Both the position numbers and the translations under genes were made by a program. Below are positions 49,490-57,468 of a stretch of 64,000 nucleotides of DNA, one piece after another. Source of the DNA: Sphingomonadaceae bacterium. GTDB lineage: Bacteria > Pseudomonadota > Alphaproteobacteria > Sphingomonadales > Sphingomonadaceae. Position 1 is the first letter of the stretch. Each line of letters begins with the position of its first letter. The stretch spans positions 62,001 through 126,000 of the forward strand of contig JACKKZ010000006.1 of the NCBI GenBank assembly GCA_024236195.1. Reading direction: 5' to 3'. The notes below the pieces were generated by a model that was given only the letters and a program-made list of their open reading frames with translations, did not search any database and was not told the origin of the DNA.

Positions 49490-50482
49490 TCACGCTTTAG
49501 CGACGACGCTTTCGGGCAAATCTTCACCAAACACACGCTGGTAATATTCCGCCACCAGCATCCGTTCTGCCTCGTCACACTTGTTGAGGAAGCTGAGGCG
49601 GAAGGCGAAGCCGACATCCTTGAAGATCGCGGCATTCTGCGCCCAGGTGATGACGGTGCGCGGGCTCATCACGGTCGAGATATCGCCATTGATGAAGCCT
49701 TGGCGGGTCAGGTCTGCCACGCGGATCATGCTTGCCAGCACCTTGGGATCGGTATCCGGGTTCTTGGCAGAGACAATTTCCAGCTCGGTTTCATGCGGCA
49801 GGTAGTTGAGGCCGACCACGATGTTCCAGCGGTCCATCTGGCCCTGGTTGATCGCCTGCGTACCGTGATACAGCCCGCTCGTGTCGCCCAGCCCCACCGT
49901 GTTGGCGGTCGCGAACAGGCGGAAATAGGGGTTCGGGCGGATCACCCGGTTCTGGTCAAGCAGGGTCAGCTTGCCTTCCGTTTCCAGCACACGCTGGATC
50001 ACGAACATCACGTCCGGGCGGCCTGCGTCATATTCATCGAACACCAGCGCCACCGGGTGCTGCAGCGCCCAGGGCAGCAGGCCTTCGCGGAATTCGGTAA
50101 CCTGCAAGCCATCGCGCAGCACGATTGCATCGCGCCCGATCAGGTCGATACGGCTGATATGCGCATCCAGATTGATGCGGATACAGGGCCAGTTGAGCCG
50201 CGCCGCGACCTGTTCGATATGGGTCGACTTGCCCGTGCCGTGATAGCCCTGCACCATCACGCGGCGGTTATGCGCAAAGCCCGCCAGAATCGCCAGCGTC
50301 GTGTCCGGATCGAAGACATAGGTTTCGTCCAGATCCGGCACGCGCTCATCCGCCTCGCTAAAGGCGGGGACCATCATGTCCACATCAATACCAAACACAT
50401 CACGTACGCTGACTTCGCGGTCAGGCGCGGAAAGGGTGGTCTTGCCGGAGGCGTCGAAGCTCTTTTCAGTCATGTCATTCAT
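49490..50482 (-). CDS. cobS: AAA+ ATPase, cobaltochelatase subunit CobS
   Basis: 330 aa. Walker A is VMVQGYHGTGKSTHIEQVAA (about residue 75), Walker B VALVFDEYDAGRPDVMFVIQ, and FRLFATANTVGLGDTSGLYH is the MoxR/CobS-type sensor. CobS pairs with CobT and CobN to insert cobalt in aerobic B12 synthesis, but CobST-like pairs are widespread in alphaproteobacteria lacking the full pathway. No cobT lies next to it here. ATG 50482 is chosen (MNDMTEKSFDASG). Confidence 0.9.
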   Translation of the reverse strand: MNDMTEKSFDASGKTTLSAPDREVSVRDVFGIDVDMMVPAFSEADERVPDLDETYVFDPDTTLAILAGFAHNRRVMVQGYHGTGKSTHIEQVAARLNWPCIRINLDAHISRIDLIGRDAIVLRDGLQVTEFREGLLPWALQHPVALVFDEYDAGRPDVMFVIQRVLETEGKLTLLDQNRVIRPNPYFRLFATANTVGLGDTSGLYHGTQAINQGQMDRWNIVVGLNYLPHETELEIVSAKNPDTDPKVLASMIRVADLTRQGFINGDISTVMSPRTVITWAQNAAIFKDVGFAFRLSFLNKCDEAERMLVAEYYQRVFGEDLPESVVAKA

Positions 50483-50619
50483 CGCGTGGGAACGCCTATA
50501 CGCGCGCGGCGCGGCCCGCAAGCGGTGTTCGCGGCATTTTTGCTATCACCGGCAAATTGCCTGCGACCTGCATCATTTTGCTGCTAGCCTGGCACGAGCA
50601 AGCGAAGAGGGAGAGCGTC

Positions 50620-50976
50620 ATGCACGTCATGGGTGTCATCCTGCCGGTGCCGGAGGAAAACGAGGATCGCTACCTCGCAATGGCGGAGAGCATGGCAGAG
50701 ATTTTCATGGATTACGGCGCGCTCGAAGTGATGGAATGTTGGGAAAGCGATATCAGCGACGGAGTCCAGACCGATTTCCGCAAGGCTGTGGCCGCGCAGC
50801 CGGGCGAGAAAATCGTCTTCTCCTGGGCGATCTGGCCGGACAAGGCTGCTGCAGACAGCGCCCATGAAGCCATGATGCAGGACGAGCGGATGCAAGGACC
50901 GCCCGAAGACATGCCCTTTGACGGAAAACGAATGATTTTCGGTGGTTTCCGCAGTATCCTTGCGAAAGGACGTTAA
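50620..50976 (+). CDS. DUF1428 family protein
   Basis: 118 aa beginning MHVMGVILPVPEENEDRYLA after GAGGGAGAG. The ferredoxin-like dimeric alpha-beta barrel pattern includes VMECWESDISDGVQTDFRKA, EKIVFSWAIWPDKAAADSAH and MPFDGKRMIFGGF at the C-terminus, which are conserved DUF1428 blocks. Related folds act on small ligands; function is unknown. It is followed 11 nt later by a GST gene. Confidence 0.88.
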   Translation: MHVMGVILPVPEENEDRYLAMAESMAEIFMDYGALEVMECWESDISDGVQTDFRKAVAAQPGEKIVFSWAIWPDKAAADSAHEAMMQDERMQGPPEDMPFDGKRMIFGGFRSILAKGR

Positions 50977-50987
50977 AAGGGAACCGC

Positions 50988-51620
50988 ATGATGGCTGATT
51001 TCACTTTCTACACCAATCCCATGTCGCGCGGGCAGATTGTGCGCTGGGCGCTGCATGAGGCTGGCGCGCATTACCAGACGGTACTGGTGGACTGGGCCAA
51101 CCGCCCCGCCGCGCTCGCGCATGCGAACCCGATGGGCAAGGTACCGGTGATCATCCATCACGCCGAAACAGGCGACCATGTGGTGACGGAGGCTGCCGCG
51201 ATCTGCCACTACCTCGCTGAGACAGTCGGGCGCGACCTGCTACCCAATGACGCCGAGCGCGCGGACTATTTCCGCTGGTTCTTCTTCTCCGCGGGGCCGG
51301 TGGAACAAGCAGTAACCGCCAATGCGATGGGCTGGCAGGTCCCGCCCGAACGCGAGGGCATGGCCGGTTTCGGCAGTTTCGAGCGGACGATGGATACGCT
51401 CGATTCGATGCTCGAAAGCGGCGACTATGTCTGCGGCGAGCGTTTCACCATGGCCGATGTATATGTCGGCAGCCAGATCGACTGGGGGCTTGCCTTCGGC
51501 TCGATGCCCAGCCGCCCCAGCTTCGAAGCCTATGCGGAGCGGCTGCGCGGGCGCGAAGCATACAAGGCGGCGAAGGCCATCGACATGGAACTGATCGCGG
51601 AGGCACAAGCGAATGGCTGA
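50988..51620 (+). CDS. Glutathione S-transferase family protein
   Basis: 210 aa. The thioredoxin-like N-domain has FYTNPMSRGQIVRWALHEAG, with Ser in the catalytic region, and the cis-Pro block GKVPVIIHHAETGDHVVTEA (about residues 47-66); the C-domain is helical and ends VGSQIDWGLAFGSMPSRPSF. The substrate is unknown. Glutathione is available because gshA is encoded at 1977-3350. The stop overlaps the next ORF by 8 nt. Confidence 0.9.
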   Translation: MMADFTFYTNPMSRGQIVRWALHEAGAHYQTVLVDWANRPAALAHANPMGKVPVIIHHAETGDHVVTEAAAICHYLAETVGRDLLPNDAERADYFRWFFFSAGPVEQAVTANAMGWQVPPEREGMAGFGSFERTMDTLDSMLESGDYVCGERFTMADVYVGSQIDWGLAFGSMPSRPSFEAYAERLRGREAYKAAKAIDMELIAEAQANG

Positions 51621-52095
51621 TGCGAAATTAGCCACCTGCCTGTGGTTTGACGGCGGCGCTTACGACGCGGCACAGTTCTATTGTGACCTTTTTCCAGACA
51701 GCAAGATAAGCCGCGTAGACAAAGCTCCCACCGACTATCCGGGTGGGAAGGCAGGCGATGTCTTGACCGTCAATTTCACCCTGCTCGGCCAGCCCTTCAT
51801 GGGGCTTAACGGCAAGGCGCAAAACGACTTTACCGACGCCGTATCGTTTCAGGTGTTTACCGATACGCAGGCTGAGACTGATCGCTACTGGGCTGCACTG
51901 ACGGCGGATGGCGGCGCGGAGATGGCATGCAGCTGGTGTCGCGACCGGTGGGACATACGCTGGCAAATTGTTCCCCGCATCTTGATGGAGGCGCTGGGTC
52001 ACCCCGATCCGGAAACGCGCACGCGCGTGTTTGCTGCAATGCAGGGCATGGTCAAAATTGACCATGCCGGGATCGAAGCAGCAGTAGGAGGGTAG
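51613..52095 (+). CDS. VOC-superfamily protein (PhnB/3-demethylubiquinone methyltransferase-like domain)
   Basis: 160 aa. CLWFDGGAYDAAQFYCDLFP is the characteristic N-terminal strand-helix, with VLTVNFTLLGQPFMGLNGKA and AMQGMVKIDHAGIEAAVGG at the end. The fold is a paired beta-alpha-beta-beta-beta module that can bind metal and small molecules. Despite the usual database name, it has no methyltransferase fold. It is translationally coupled to the GST gene. Confidence 0.88.
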   Translation: MADAKLATCLWFDGGAYDAAQFYCDLFPDSKISRVDKAPTDYPGGKAGDVLTVNFTLLGQPFMGLNGKAQNDFTDAVSFQVFTDTQAETDRYWAALTADGGAEMACSWCRDRWDIRWQIVPRILMEALGHPDPETRTRVFAAMQGMVKIDHAGIEAAVGG

Positions 52096-52102
52096 CCCTC
52101 CC

Positions 52103-52690
52103 TCACCCAAACGCCTCGCTTTTGCGCAGCAGTTGGTACGCCTCGACCACCTTGCCCAGCCGCGCTTCGTGGCGACGGTCGCCGCCATTGCGGTCGGGGT
52201 GGTAACGACGGACCAGTTCGGAATAGCGTTTGCGGAGCTGGTGGCGGTCAGCATCGCCCTTCAGCCCCATGGCGTTGAGCGCTTCGCGTTCGCGCGGGGT
52301 TAAGCGGTCATATGCGGTGCGATTGCCCGCAGCGCGCGCCTTGATCTGGCTGGCGCGCATGCCGATGGCATCCAGCGGATCGTCGAAATCGGCCCAGCGC
52401 GGCATGCCGTCCACCCCGGCATCAGCGCGGAAAGCACGGGTTTCGCGTTCCCACCCGGCGATGGGGTTCTGCGCGCGGATGACCTCTTCTGCGCTCATCC
52501 CTTCGAACCAGTCATAGCCCGCGTTGAATTCGCGCACATGGTCAAGGCAGAACCAGCGCCATTCGCCCGGCCCGTCAAATCCGGCAGGTCGGCTGCCGGG
52601 CGCGCGGAATTCGCCGGCCTCTGTGCAGCCCGGCACGGCGCACAGGTGCCCGTCATTCTCAAATCGTCCGTGGAACCTGTCGCCGCGCAT
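52103..52690 (-). CDS. J domain-containing protein with N-terminal Cys/His region
   Basis: 195 aa. The C-terminal J domain (about 130-190) reads MGLKGDADRHQLRKRYSELV followed by RRYHPDRNGGDRRHEARLGK, with the HPD tripeptide that stimulates Hsp70 ATPase. The N-terminal third has CAVPGCTEAGEF and WRWFCLDHVREFNAGYDWFE, a possible zinc-binding site. Such proteins lie next to bolA and cobS in alphaproteobacteria; here bolA is divergent and cobS is 1.6 kb away on the same strand. Confidence 0.88.
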   Translation of the reverse strand: MRGDRFHGRFENDGHLCAVPGCTEAGEFRAPGSRPAGFDGPGEWRWFCLDHVREFNAGYDWFEGMSAEEVIRAQNPIAGWERETRAFRADAGVDGMPRWADFDDPLDAIGMRASQIKARAAGNRTAYDRLTPREREALNAMGLKGDADRHQLRKRYSELVRRYHPDRNGGDRRHEARLGKVVEAYQLLRKSEAFG

Positions 52691-52744
52691 TGCGCTTTAG
52701 AATGGGCAATGCCACATGAAATGCAAACATTAGAAGGAAGAAAA

Positions 52745-53014
52745 ATGGCCGGGCCGCTCCAGACCGAGATGGAAACATTGCTGCAAGAGGCGTTTTCGCC
52801 CGTTGCGCTTGACGTGATCAATGACAGCGCCAGCCACCATGGCCATTCCGGCGACGATGGCAGCGGGGAATCGCATTTCACCATCGTGATCGTGGCAGAG
52901 GCCTTCGCCGGCAAATCGCGGCTCGAAATGCAGCGCATGGTCAATCGCGCGCTGGGCGACATTCCCGGCGAGCGCGTCCACGCCATCGCAATCAAGGCCA
53001 GCGCCCCCGCCTGA
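52745..53014 (+). CDS. bolA: BolA family protein
   Basis: 89 aa from ATG 52745 with GAAGGA upstream. DVINDSASHHGHSGDDGSGE and SHFTIVIVAEAFAGKSRLEM and VNRALGDIPGERVHAIAIKA are the BolA core, including the His residues used to share Fe-S clusters with monothiol glutaredoxins. Longer upstream readings cross the divergent J-domain gene. The stop overlaps the AraC-type gene start. Confidence 0.9.
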   Translation: MAGPLQTEMETLLQEAFSPVALDVINDSASHHGHSGDDGSGESHFTIVIVAEAFAGKSRLEMQRMVNRALGDIPGERVHAIAIKASAPA

Positions 53015-53853
53015 TGCTGCTTTCGCGGACCTATCATCCGTCAGAGGATCTCGCGCCCTTTGTGCGGCGCTTCTACGTGTTCGAGGCCGAACTGCCTGAC
53101 GAGATGGTGATTGAGGATTTCCTCCTCTCGGAAACCGCCTTTGTCCGCTGCCTGCTGAAAGGGGACTGGACAGGAGAGCTGGCTCCTGGCGAATGGAGCC
53201 AGCCGGGCCGAACAATTTTCTTCGGTGCCAATTCACGCCCCCTGCCTGTGCGGGTCAAGGGCAGCTTTGCCGTGGCCGGTTTCGCCATCCGCCCAAGCGG
53301 TTGGCGGGCATTCTTCATCGAACCGCACAGCCAGTTCCACGATACGCTCATGCCCTTGCAGGAGCTGTGGGGCGGGCTTGCTGACATCATGCAAGTCGGT
53401 GTCGAAGCCGCCAGTCATGACGACGGCAAGATCGCCGCGATGGAGAATACGATCCGCCACCGCCTCGCGCAGATCGGCAGCTGGCACAGCGACCCGAAAA
53501 TGGCGAAGTTCGAACGGTTCTCGCGCACGGACAGTGCCATCAGGGTGGAGGATGCAGCCAGGGAAATCGGCCTCTCCATGCGGCAATTGGCGCGGCGCTG
53601 TCTCCAGTCTTTCGGCCTGACGCCCAAGGCCGTGCTGCGCCGCAGCCGCTTCCTTGACATGGCAACCGCAATGCGCGGATTTTCCAGCCCGACCGAGGAA
53701 GATCTGGCAGTGCTGCGCTATTTCGATCAGTCGCATGTAAACCGCGAATTCAAACGCTTCACCCGTATGACACCGGCAAAGTTTCGCGACGCGGTCACCC
53801 CCTTGCAGACCGCCGGGCTGAAATTGCGGGAAGAGAGCCGTTTCGAGGATTGA
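53014..53853 (+). CDS. AraC-family transcriptional regulator
   Basis: 279 aa. The C-terminal HTH_18 region has RVEDAAREIGLSMRQLARRC and RYFDQSHVNREFKRFTRMTP (about residues 170-260), with AKFRDAV closing the domain; the N-terminal half is an uncharacterised beta-rich sensor beginning RTYHPSEDLAPFVRRFYVFE. It overlaps the bolA stop (TGATG) and precedes an SDR and an epoxide hydrolase-like gene, which it may regulate. Confidence 0.87.
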   Translation: MLLSRTYHPSEDLAPFVRRFYVFEAELPDEMVIEDFLLSETAFVRCLLKGDWTGELAPGEWSQPGRTIFFGANSRPLPVRVKGSFAVAGFAIRPSGWRAFFIEPHSQFHDTLMPLQELWGGLADIMQVGVEAASHDDGKIAAMENTIRHRLAQIGSWHSDPKMAKFERFSRTDSAIRVEDAAREIGLSMRQLARRCLQSFGLTPKAVLRRSRFLDMATAMRGFSSPTEEDLAVLRYFDQSHVNREFKRFTRMTPAKFRDAVTPLQTAGLKLREESRFED

Positions 53854-53864
53854 GGGAGAAGATC

Positions 53865-54683
53865 ATGACTTTTGCAGGCAAGGCCGCATGGATCACCGGG
53901 GCATCATCGGGCATTGGCGCGGCCCTGGCACGCGAACTGGCTCAGCGTGGCGCACGACTGATCCTGTCCGGGCGAAATGAAGCCGCGCTCGCCGCAGTGG
54001 CCGCCGATTGCCCGGAGCATCTGGTCCTGCCCTTCGAAGTGACCGACCTTGCCGCCCTCCCCGGACTGGTCGAACAGGCTGAAAGCTGGAGTGGCGGCGT
54101 CGATATGCTGGTCAACAATGCCGGGATTTCGCAACGCTCGCTAGCGAAGGATACCGCGCTGGAGGTCTATCAGCGGATTGTCGATATCGACTTGATGGCC
54201 CCCATCGCGCTGACGCAGGCCTTGCTGCCGCGCATGGTGGGACGGCAAAGCGGGCGGATGGTGTTCATCTCCTCGCTCGCTGGCAAATTCGGGGCACCGC
54301 TGCGCACGGCCTATAGCGCGGCAAAGTTCGGGCTGATCGGCTATGCCGATGCCTTGCGGGCCGAGCTTTCTGTTGAAGGGATTTCCGTCCACACCATCAC
54401 ACCGGGCTCGATCAGGACGGATGTGTCGCGCAATGCGCTGACCGCGGATGGCAGCCAGCGTGGGCGCAGCGATGAAGCAATCGAAAATGGCATTCCGGCT
54501 GACGAAGCAGCGCGCGACATGCTGGATGCCATCGCTGCGGGTGAACGCGAGATCATCATCGCGCAGGGCATGGAGCTGGCTTTGGGTGAAATGCGCAAGA
54601 CGCCCGACGCGCTGTTCGATCAGGTCGCAGCCTTCATGGCCTCAGGCTACGCAGAGAAAATGGAAACGGAGGGCAAGGAATGA
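53865..54683 (+). CDS. Short-chain dehydrogenase/reductase
   Basis: 272 aa from ATG 53865, which follows GGGAGAAG. The classical SDR layout is complete: NAD(P) loop AAWITGASSGIGAALARELA, NNAGISQRSLAKDTALEVYQ, catalytic Ser in MVFISSLAGKFGAPLRTAYS and Tyr-x3-Lys in AYSAAKFGLIGYADALRAEL (about residue 152). The substrate is unknown; linkage to an epoxide hydrolase-like protein suggests lipid or xenobiotic turnover. Confidence 0.9.
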   Translation: MTFAGKAAWITGASSGIGAALARELAQRGARLILSGRNEAALAAVAADCPEHLVLPFEVTDLAALPGLVEQAESWSGGVDMLVNNAGISQRSLAKDTALEVYQRIVDIDLMAPIALTQALLPRMVGRQSGRMVFISSLAGKFGAPLRTAYSAAKFGLIGYADALRAELSVEGISVHTITPGSIRTDVSRNALTADGSQRGRSDEAIENGIPADEAARDMLDAIAAGEREIIIAQGMELALGEMRKTPDALFDQVAAFMASGYAEKMETEGKE

Positions 54684-55573
54684 CCGATTTGCAACGGGTT
54701 ACACTCGCCTCTGGAATCGAGCTCGATGTACAGGTCAGCGGCCCAGACGATGCGCCCGCGATCATTTTCCTCCATGGCTTCCCCGAATCGCACCGCACAT
54801 GGCGGCATCAGGTGGCGCATTTTTCTGACCGATATCGCTGCATCGTGCCCGACCAGCGCGGCTATCGTGGATCGTCCAAGCCGCAAGATGTGGAAAGCTA
54901 CACGCCGGACAGACTGATTGGCGATATCTTCCAGCTGGCGGATACGCTGGGCGTGCAGAAATTCACCCTCGTTGGCCATGACTGGGGCGGCGCGATTGCC
55001 TGGGGCGCGGCGATCATGGGGCAGATGACGGGCCGGGTCGAACGGCTGGTGATCATGAATGCCCCGCATCCGATGGTCTTCCAGAGGTTGCTCTACACCC
55101 ATGAAGGCCAGCGCACCTCCAGCCAGTATATTCGCGAATTCCGAGATCCGGCCAATGATGCGCTGGTGGAGGAACACGGGCTGGTCGGGATCTTGCTCAA
55201 GGCGGTCCGCTGGGACCGTCCGGGCGCGATGGAACAGGAAGAGCGCGACGCACTGATGGCCGACTGGCAGAACCGCGACGCGGCGCGCGGCATGCTCAAC
55301 TGGTATCGCGCCACCCCGCTGGTGGTCCCGGCGATGGACGCGCCGTTCGAAATCCCTGCCGATGCGCAAATGCCCGCCCTGCCCAACCTCACCATCCCGA
55401 CGCTGGTGATCTGGGCGATGGACGACCTCGCCTTGCCTGCCGCCAATCTCGACGGGCTGGACGCCGTGATTGACGACTATACGCTGGTGGAAGTGCGCGA
55501 TTGCGGCCATTTCGTGCCGTGGGAGCGGCCCGATGCAGTCAATGCGGCAATGGACGAGTTTTTGGGGCGGTAA
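54680..55573 (+). CDS. Alpha/beta hydrolase, epoxide hydrolase/dehalogenase-like
   Basis: 297 aa. HGFPESHRTWRHQVAHFSDR is the oxyanion block, FTLVGHDWGGAIAWGAAIMG the nucleophile elbow with Asp (GHDWGG, about residue 103), and VEVRDCGHFVPWERPDAVNA the His region. The Asp nucleophile and HGFPE motif are those of epoxide hydrolases and haloalkane dehalogenases rather than esterases. The ATG overlaps the SDR stop. Nested hairpin repeats follow the stop. Confidence 0.88.
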   Translation: MTDLQRVTLASGIELDVQVSGPDDAPAIIFLHGFPESHRTWRHQVAHFSDRYRCIVPDQRGYRGSSKPQDVESYTPDRLIGDIFQLADTLGVQKFTLVGHDWGGAIAWGAAIMGQMTGRVERLVIMNAPHPMVFQRLLYTHEGQRTSSQYIREFRDPANDALVEEHGLVGILLKAVRWDRPGAMEQEERDALMADWQNRDAARGMLNWYRATPLVVPAMDAPFEIPADAQMPALPNLTIPTLVIWAMDDLALPAANLDGLDAVIDDYTLVEVRDCGHFVPWERPDAVNAAMDEFLGR

Positions 55574-55575
55574 TT

Positions 55576-55699
55576 CCTCCCCAAGCTTGCCTTGGGGAGG
55601 GGGACCACGCGCAGCGTGGTGGAGGGGTATTCGCACCCTGCACTATTTCCCCTCCACCGTCCTGCGGACGGTCCCCCTCCCCGAGCAAGCTCGGGGAGG
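55576..55699. repeat. Cluster of four symmetric hairpin repeats
   Basis: CCTCCCCAAG/CTTGGGGAGG (55576-55600), ACCACGC/GCGTGGT (55604-55620), ACCGTCC/GGACGGT (55656-55672) and CCTCCCCGAG/CTCGGGGAGG (55676-55699) form four short stems, and TGGAGGGG (55620-55627) pairs with CCCCTCCA (55649-55656) to close the centre. The whole 124-bp block is nearly palindromic. It fills the gap between two converging genes. From memory, this kind of mosaic recurs in sphingomonads and erythrobacters. Confidence 0.85.
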
Positions 55700-55705
55700 A
55701 TCACT

Positions 55706-56773
55706 TCACCCCGCCCAATCAACCCAGGCACCATGCGGATGGGCCTCGCCAAGCAATTGCCATTCTTCGCCGCCGGGCCAGAAGCGCACGCGCAATTCGT
55801 GCTTGAAGGTCTCGCGATTGGTTTCGAGCATGATCCACGCGAGCGGCCTGTCCGCCGTCGCCTGCGCGCCCGCTGCTTCCATCGCGGCCGTGATCGCCGC
55901 GCGGCTCGGCTTCGGGATATATTGCCACACGATGGAGTGGAACAGCACCCGCGTCACGCCCGGCAGTTGTGGTTCTGCCAGCGCCAGCGGCACCCATTCC
56001 GCCGCATCCATCTTCACCAGTTCGGGCCGCTGCTCAGACGCAAGCGCAATCGCCGCTTCGATCCGCGCCATCCGCTCGCGCGCTTCGGGCCAGACATAGC
56101 TTTTAAGCTTTTGCGCCGCGGCCGGGTCGGACAGGTCGATCGGCGACTGGTCACAGCCCCAGATCGAAACAATCTCCACCTTCCCCGCAGGCGGCGCATC
56201 ACCGCGCCATTCGGGCTTAATCTGCATCGGCGAATCTACTGGCCCCGCCTGCACCCCGGCCAGGTCATAATGGTAACGGTCCATCATCGTATTGACGCCC
56301 GCGCTCGCGCCGATTTCGTTCAGCCCGAATTTCGGCCCCAAACGCTGTGACAGCCACAGAAGACCTGCCATAATGCTGGCCGAGCGCCCCGCTTCATTGG
56401 TCTGCGGCGGCCCGTCGAGCCATGGCAGCAGCCGCGTGTCCCATTTCTCGAACATGTCGCAGACAATCGCGTCGATCTGCGTCTGGTCGGTCAGCAGCCC
56501 GGCATAGACCGGCTCCAGCCGCGTATCATCGCCGGTAATCAAAAGGTTATGCAATCCGCCTGTTACACGCAGCGGCATGGCATCTTCCAATAGCAGCCCT
56601 TGCCACCCGGCCATCCGCCGCCCGGTCGCGGTATCGGTCTTCATCGCTGCCAGCAGCGCGCGGATCACACGGCCCGTGCATGTCGCGCCTGCTTTCTCCG
56701 CGTGCTCGGCCTGCCAGACAATTCCGTCAGTGATCGAGCGCATGTGCATCACCGCGTGAGGCTGTTCGGCCAT
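55706..56773 (-). CDS. DUF2332 family protein
   Basis: 355 aa. Family blocks include MAGWQGLLLEDAMPLRVTGG, FGLNEIGASAGVNTMMDRYH with a glycine-rich turn like a SAM or nucleotide loop, VEIVSIWGCDQSPIDLSDPA and LFHSIVWQYIPKPSRAAITA. DUF2332 proteins are uncharacterised and sometimes described as methyltransferase-like because of this glycine pattern; that is unproven. It is divergent from hisG, start codons 38 nt apart. Confidence 0.87.
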   Translation of the reverse strand: MAEQPHAVMHMRSITDGIVWQAEHAEKAGATCTGRVIRALLAAMKTDTATGRRMAGWQGLLLEDAMPLRVTGGLHNLLITGDDTRLEPVYAGLLTDQTQIDAIVCDMFEKWDTRLLPWLDGPPQTNEAGRSASIMAGLLWLSQRLGPKFGLNEIGASAGVNTMMDRYHYDLAGVQAGPVDSPMQIKPEWRGDAPPAGKVEIVSIWGCDQSPIDLSDPAAAQKLKSYVWPEARERMARIEAAIALASEQRPELVKMDAAEWVPLALAEPQLPGVTRVLFHSIVWQYIPKPSRAAITAAMEAAGAQATADRPLAWIMLETNRETFKHELRVRFWPGGEEWQLLGEAHPHGAWVDWAG

Positions 56774-56811
56774 TGCCCTTTGCTCCAGTAAATCCTAAGT
56801 GCCGCCCCGCC

Positions 56812-57468
56812 ATGACAACACCGCTGACATTTGCCATTCCCAAGGGCCGGATCCTCGACGAAGCCCTGCCCGTGATGGCTCGCGCAGGCGTCGTGCCCGA
56901 AGAGGCGTTTCACGACAAGGGCAACCGTTCGCTCACCTTCGCCACCACGCGGCCGGACATGCGCCTGATCCGTGTGCGCGCCTTTGATGTGGCGACCTTT
57001 GTCGCGCATGGGGCCGCGCAGGTGGGGATCGTGGGGTCCGACGTGATCGAGGAATTCAACTATTCCGACCTCTACGCACCGGTCGACCTCGACATCGGCC
57101 ATTGCCGCCTGTCCGTGGCCGAGCCGGTTGGCGGCGCTGCGCCAATCGACAGCTACAGCCATGTGCGCGTGGCGACGAAATATCCCAACCTCACCCGCCG
57201 CCACTTTGAAAAGCAGGGCGTGCAGGCCGAATGCGTCAAGCTGAACGGTGCGATGGAAATTGCCCCCAGTCTGGGCCTGTGCGGGCGGATCGTCGATCTC
57301 GTCTCCACCGGGCGCACGCTGAAGGATAACGGCCTGGTCGAGACATCGGTGATCGTGCAGATTTCCGCACGGCTGATCGTCAATCGCGCGGCGTTGAAGA
57401 CGGATCCGCGCGTGGCCGAACTGGTCGAGGCATTTCGCGCCGATGCACAGGCGCGCGAGGCAGCCTGA
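56812..57468 (+). CDS. hisG: ATP phosphoribosyltransferase, short form
   Basis: First step of histidine synthesis. 218 aa starting MTTPLTFAIPKGRILDEALP, with the PRPP-binding region IAPSLGLCGRIVDLVSTGRT (about residue 155). The protein ends soon after this domain, so the C-terminal regulatory domain of long HisG is absent. Short HisG normally needs HisZ as a regulatory partner; no hisZ is in this window. The stop overlaps the hisD start (TGATG). Confidence 0.94.
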   Translation: MTTPLTFAIPKGRILDEALPVMARAGVVPEEAFHDKGNRSLTFATTRPDMRLIRVRAFDVATFVAHGAAQVGIVGSDVIEEFNYSDLYAPVDLDIGHCRLSVAEPVGGAAPIDSYSHVRVATKYPNLTRRHFEKQGVQAECVKLNGAMEIAPSLGLCGRIVDLVSTGRTLKDNGLVETSVIVQISARLIVNRAALKTDPRVAELVEAFRADAQAREAA

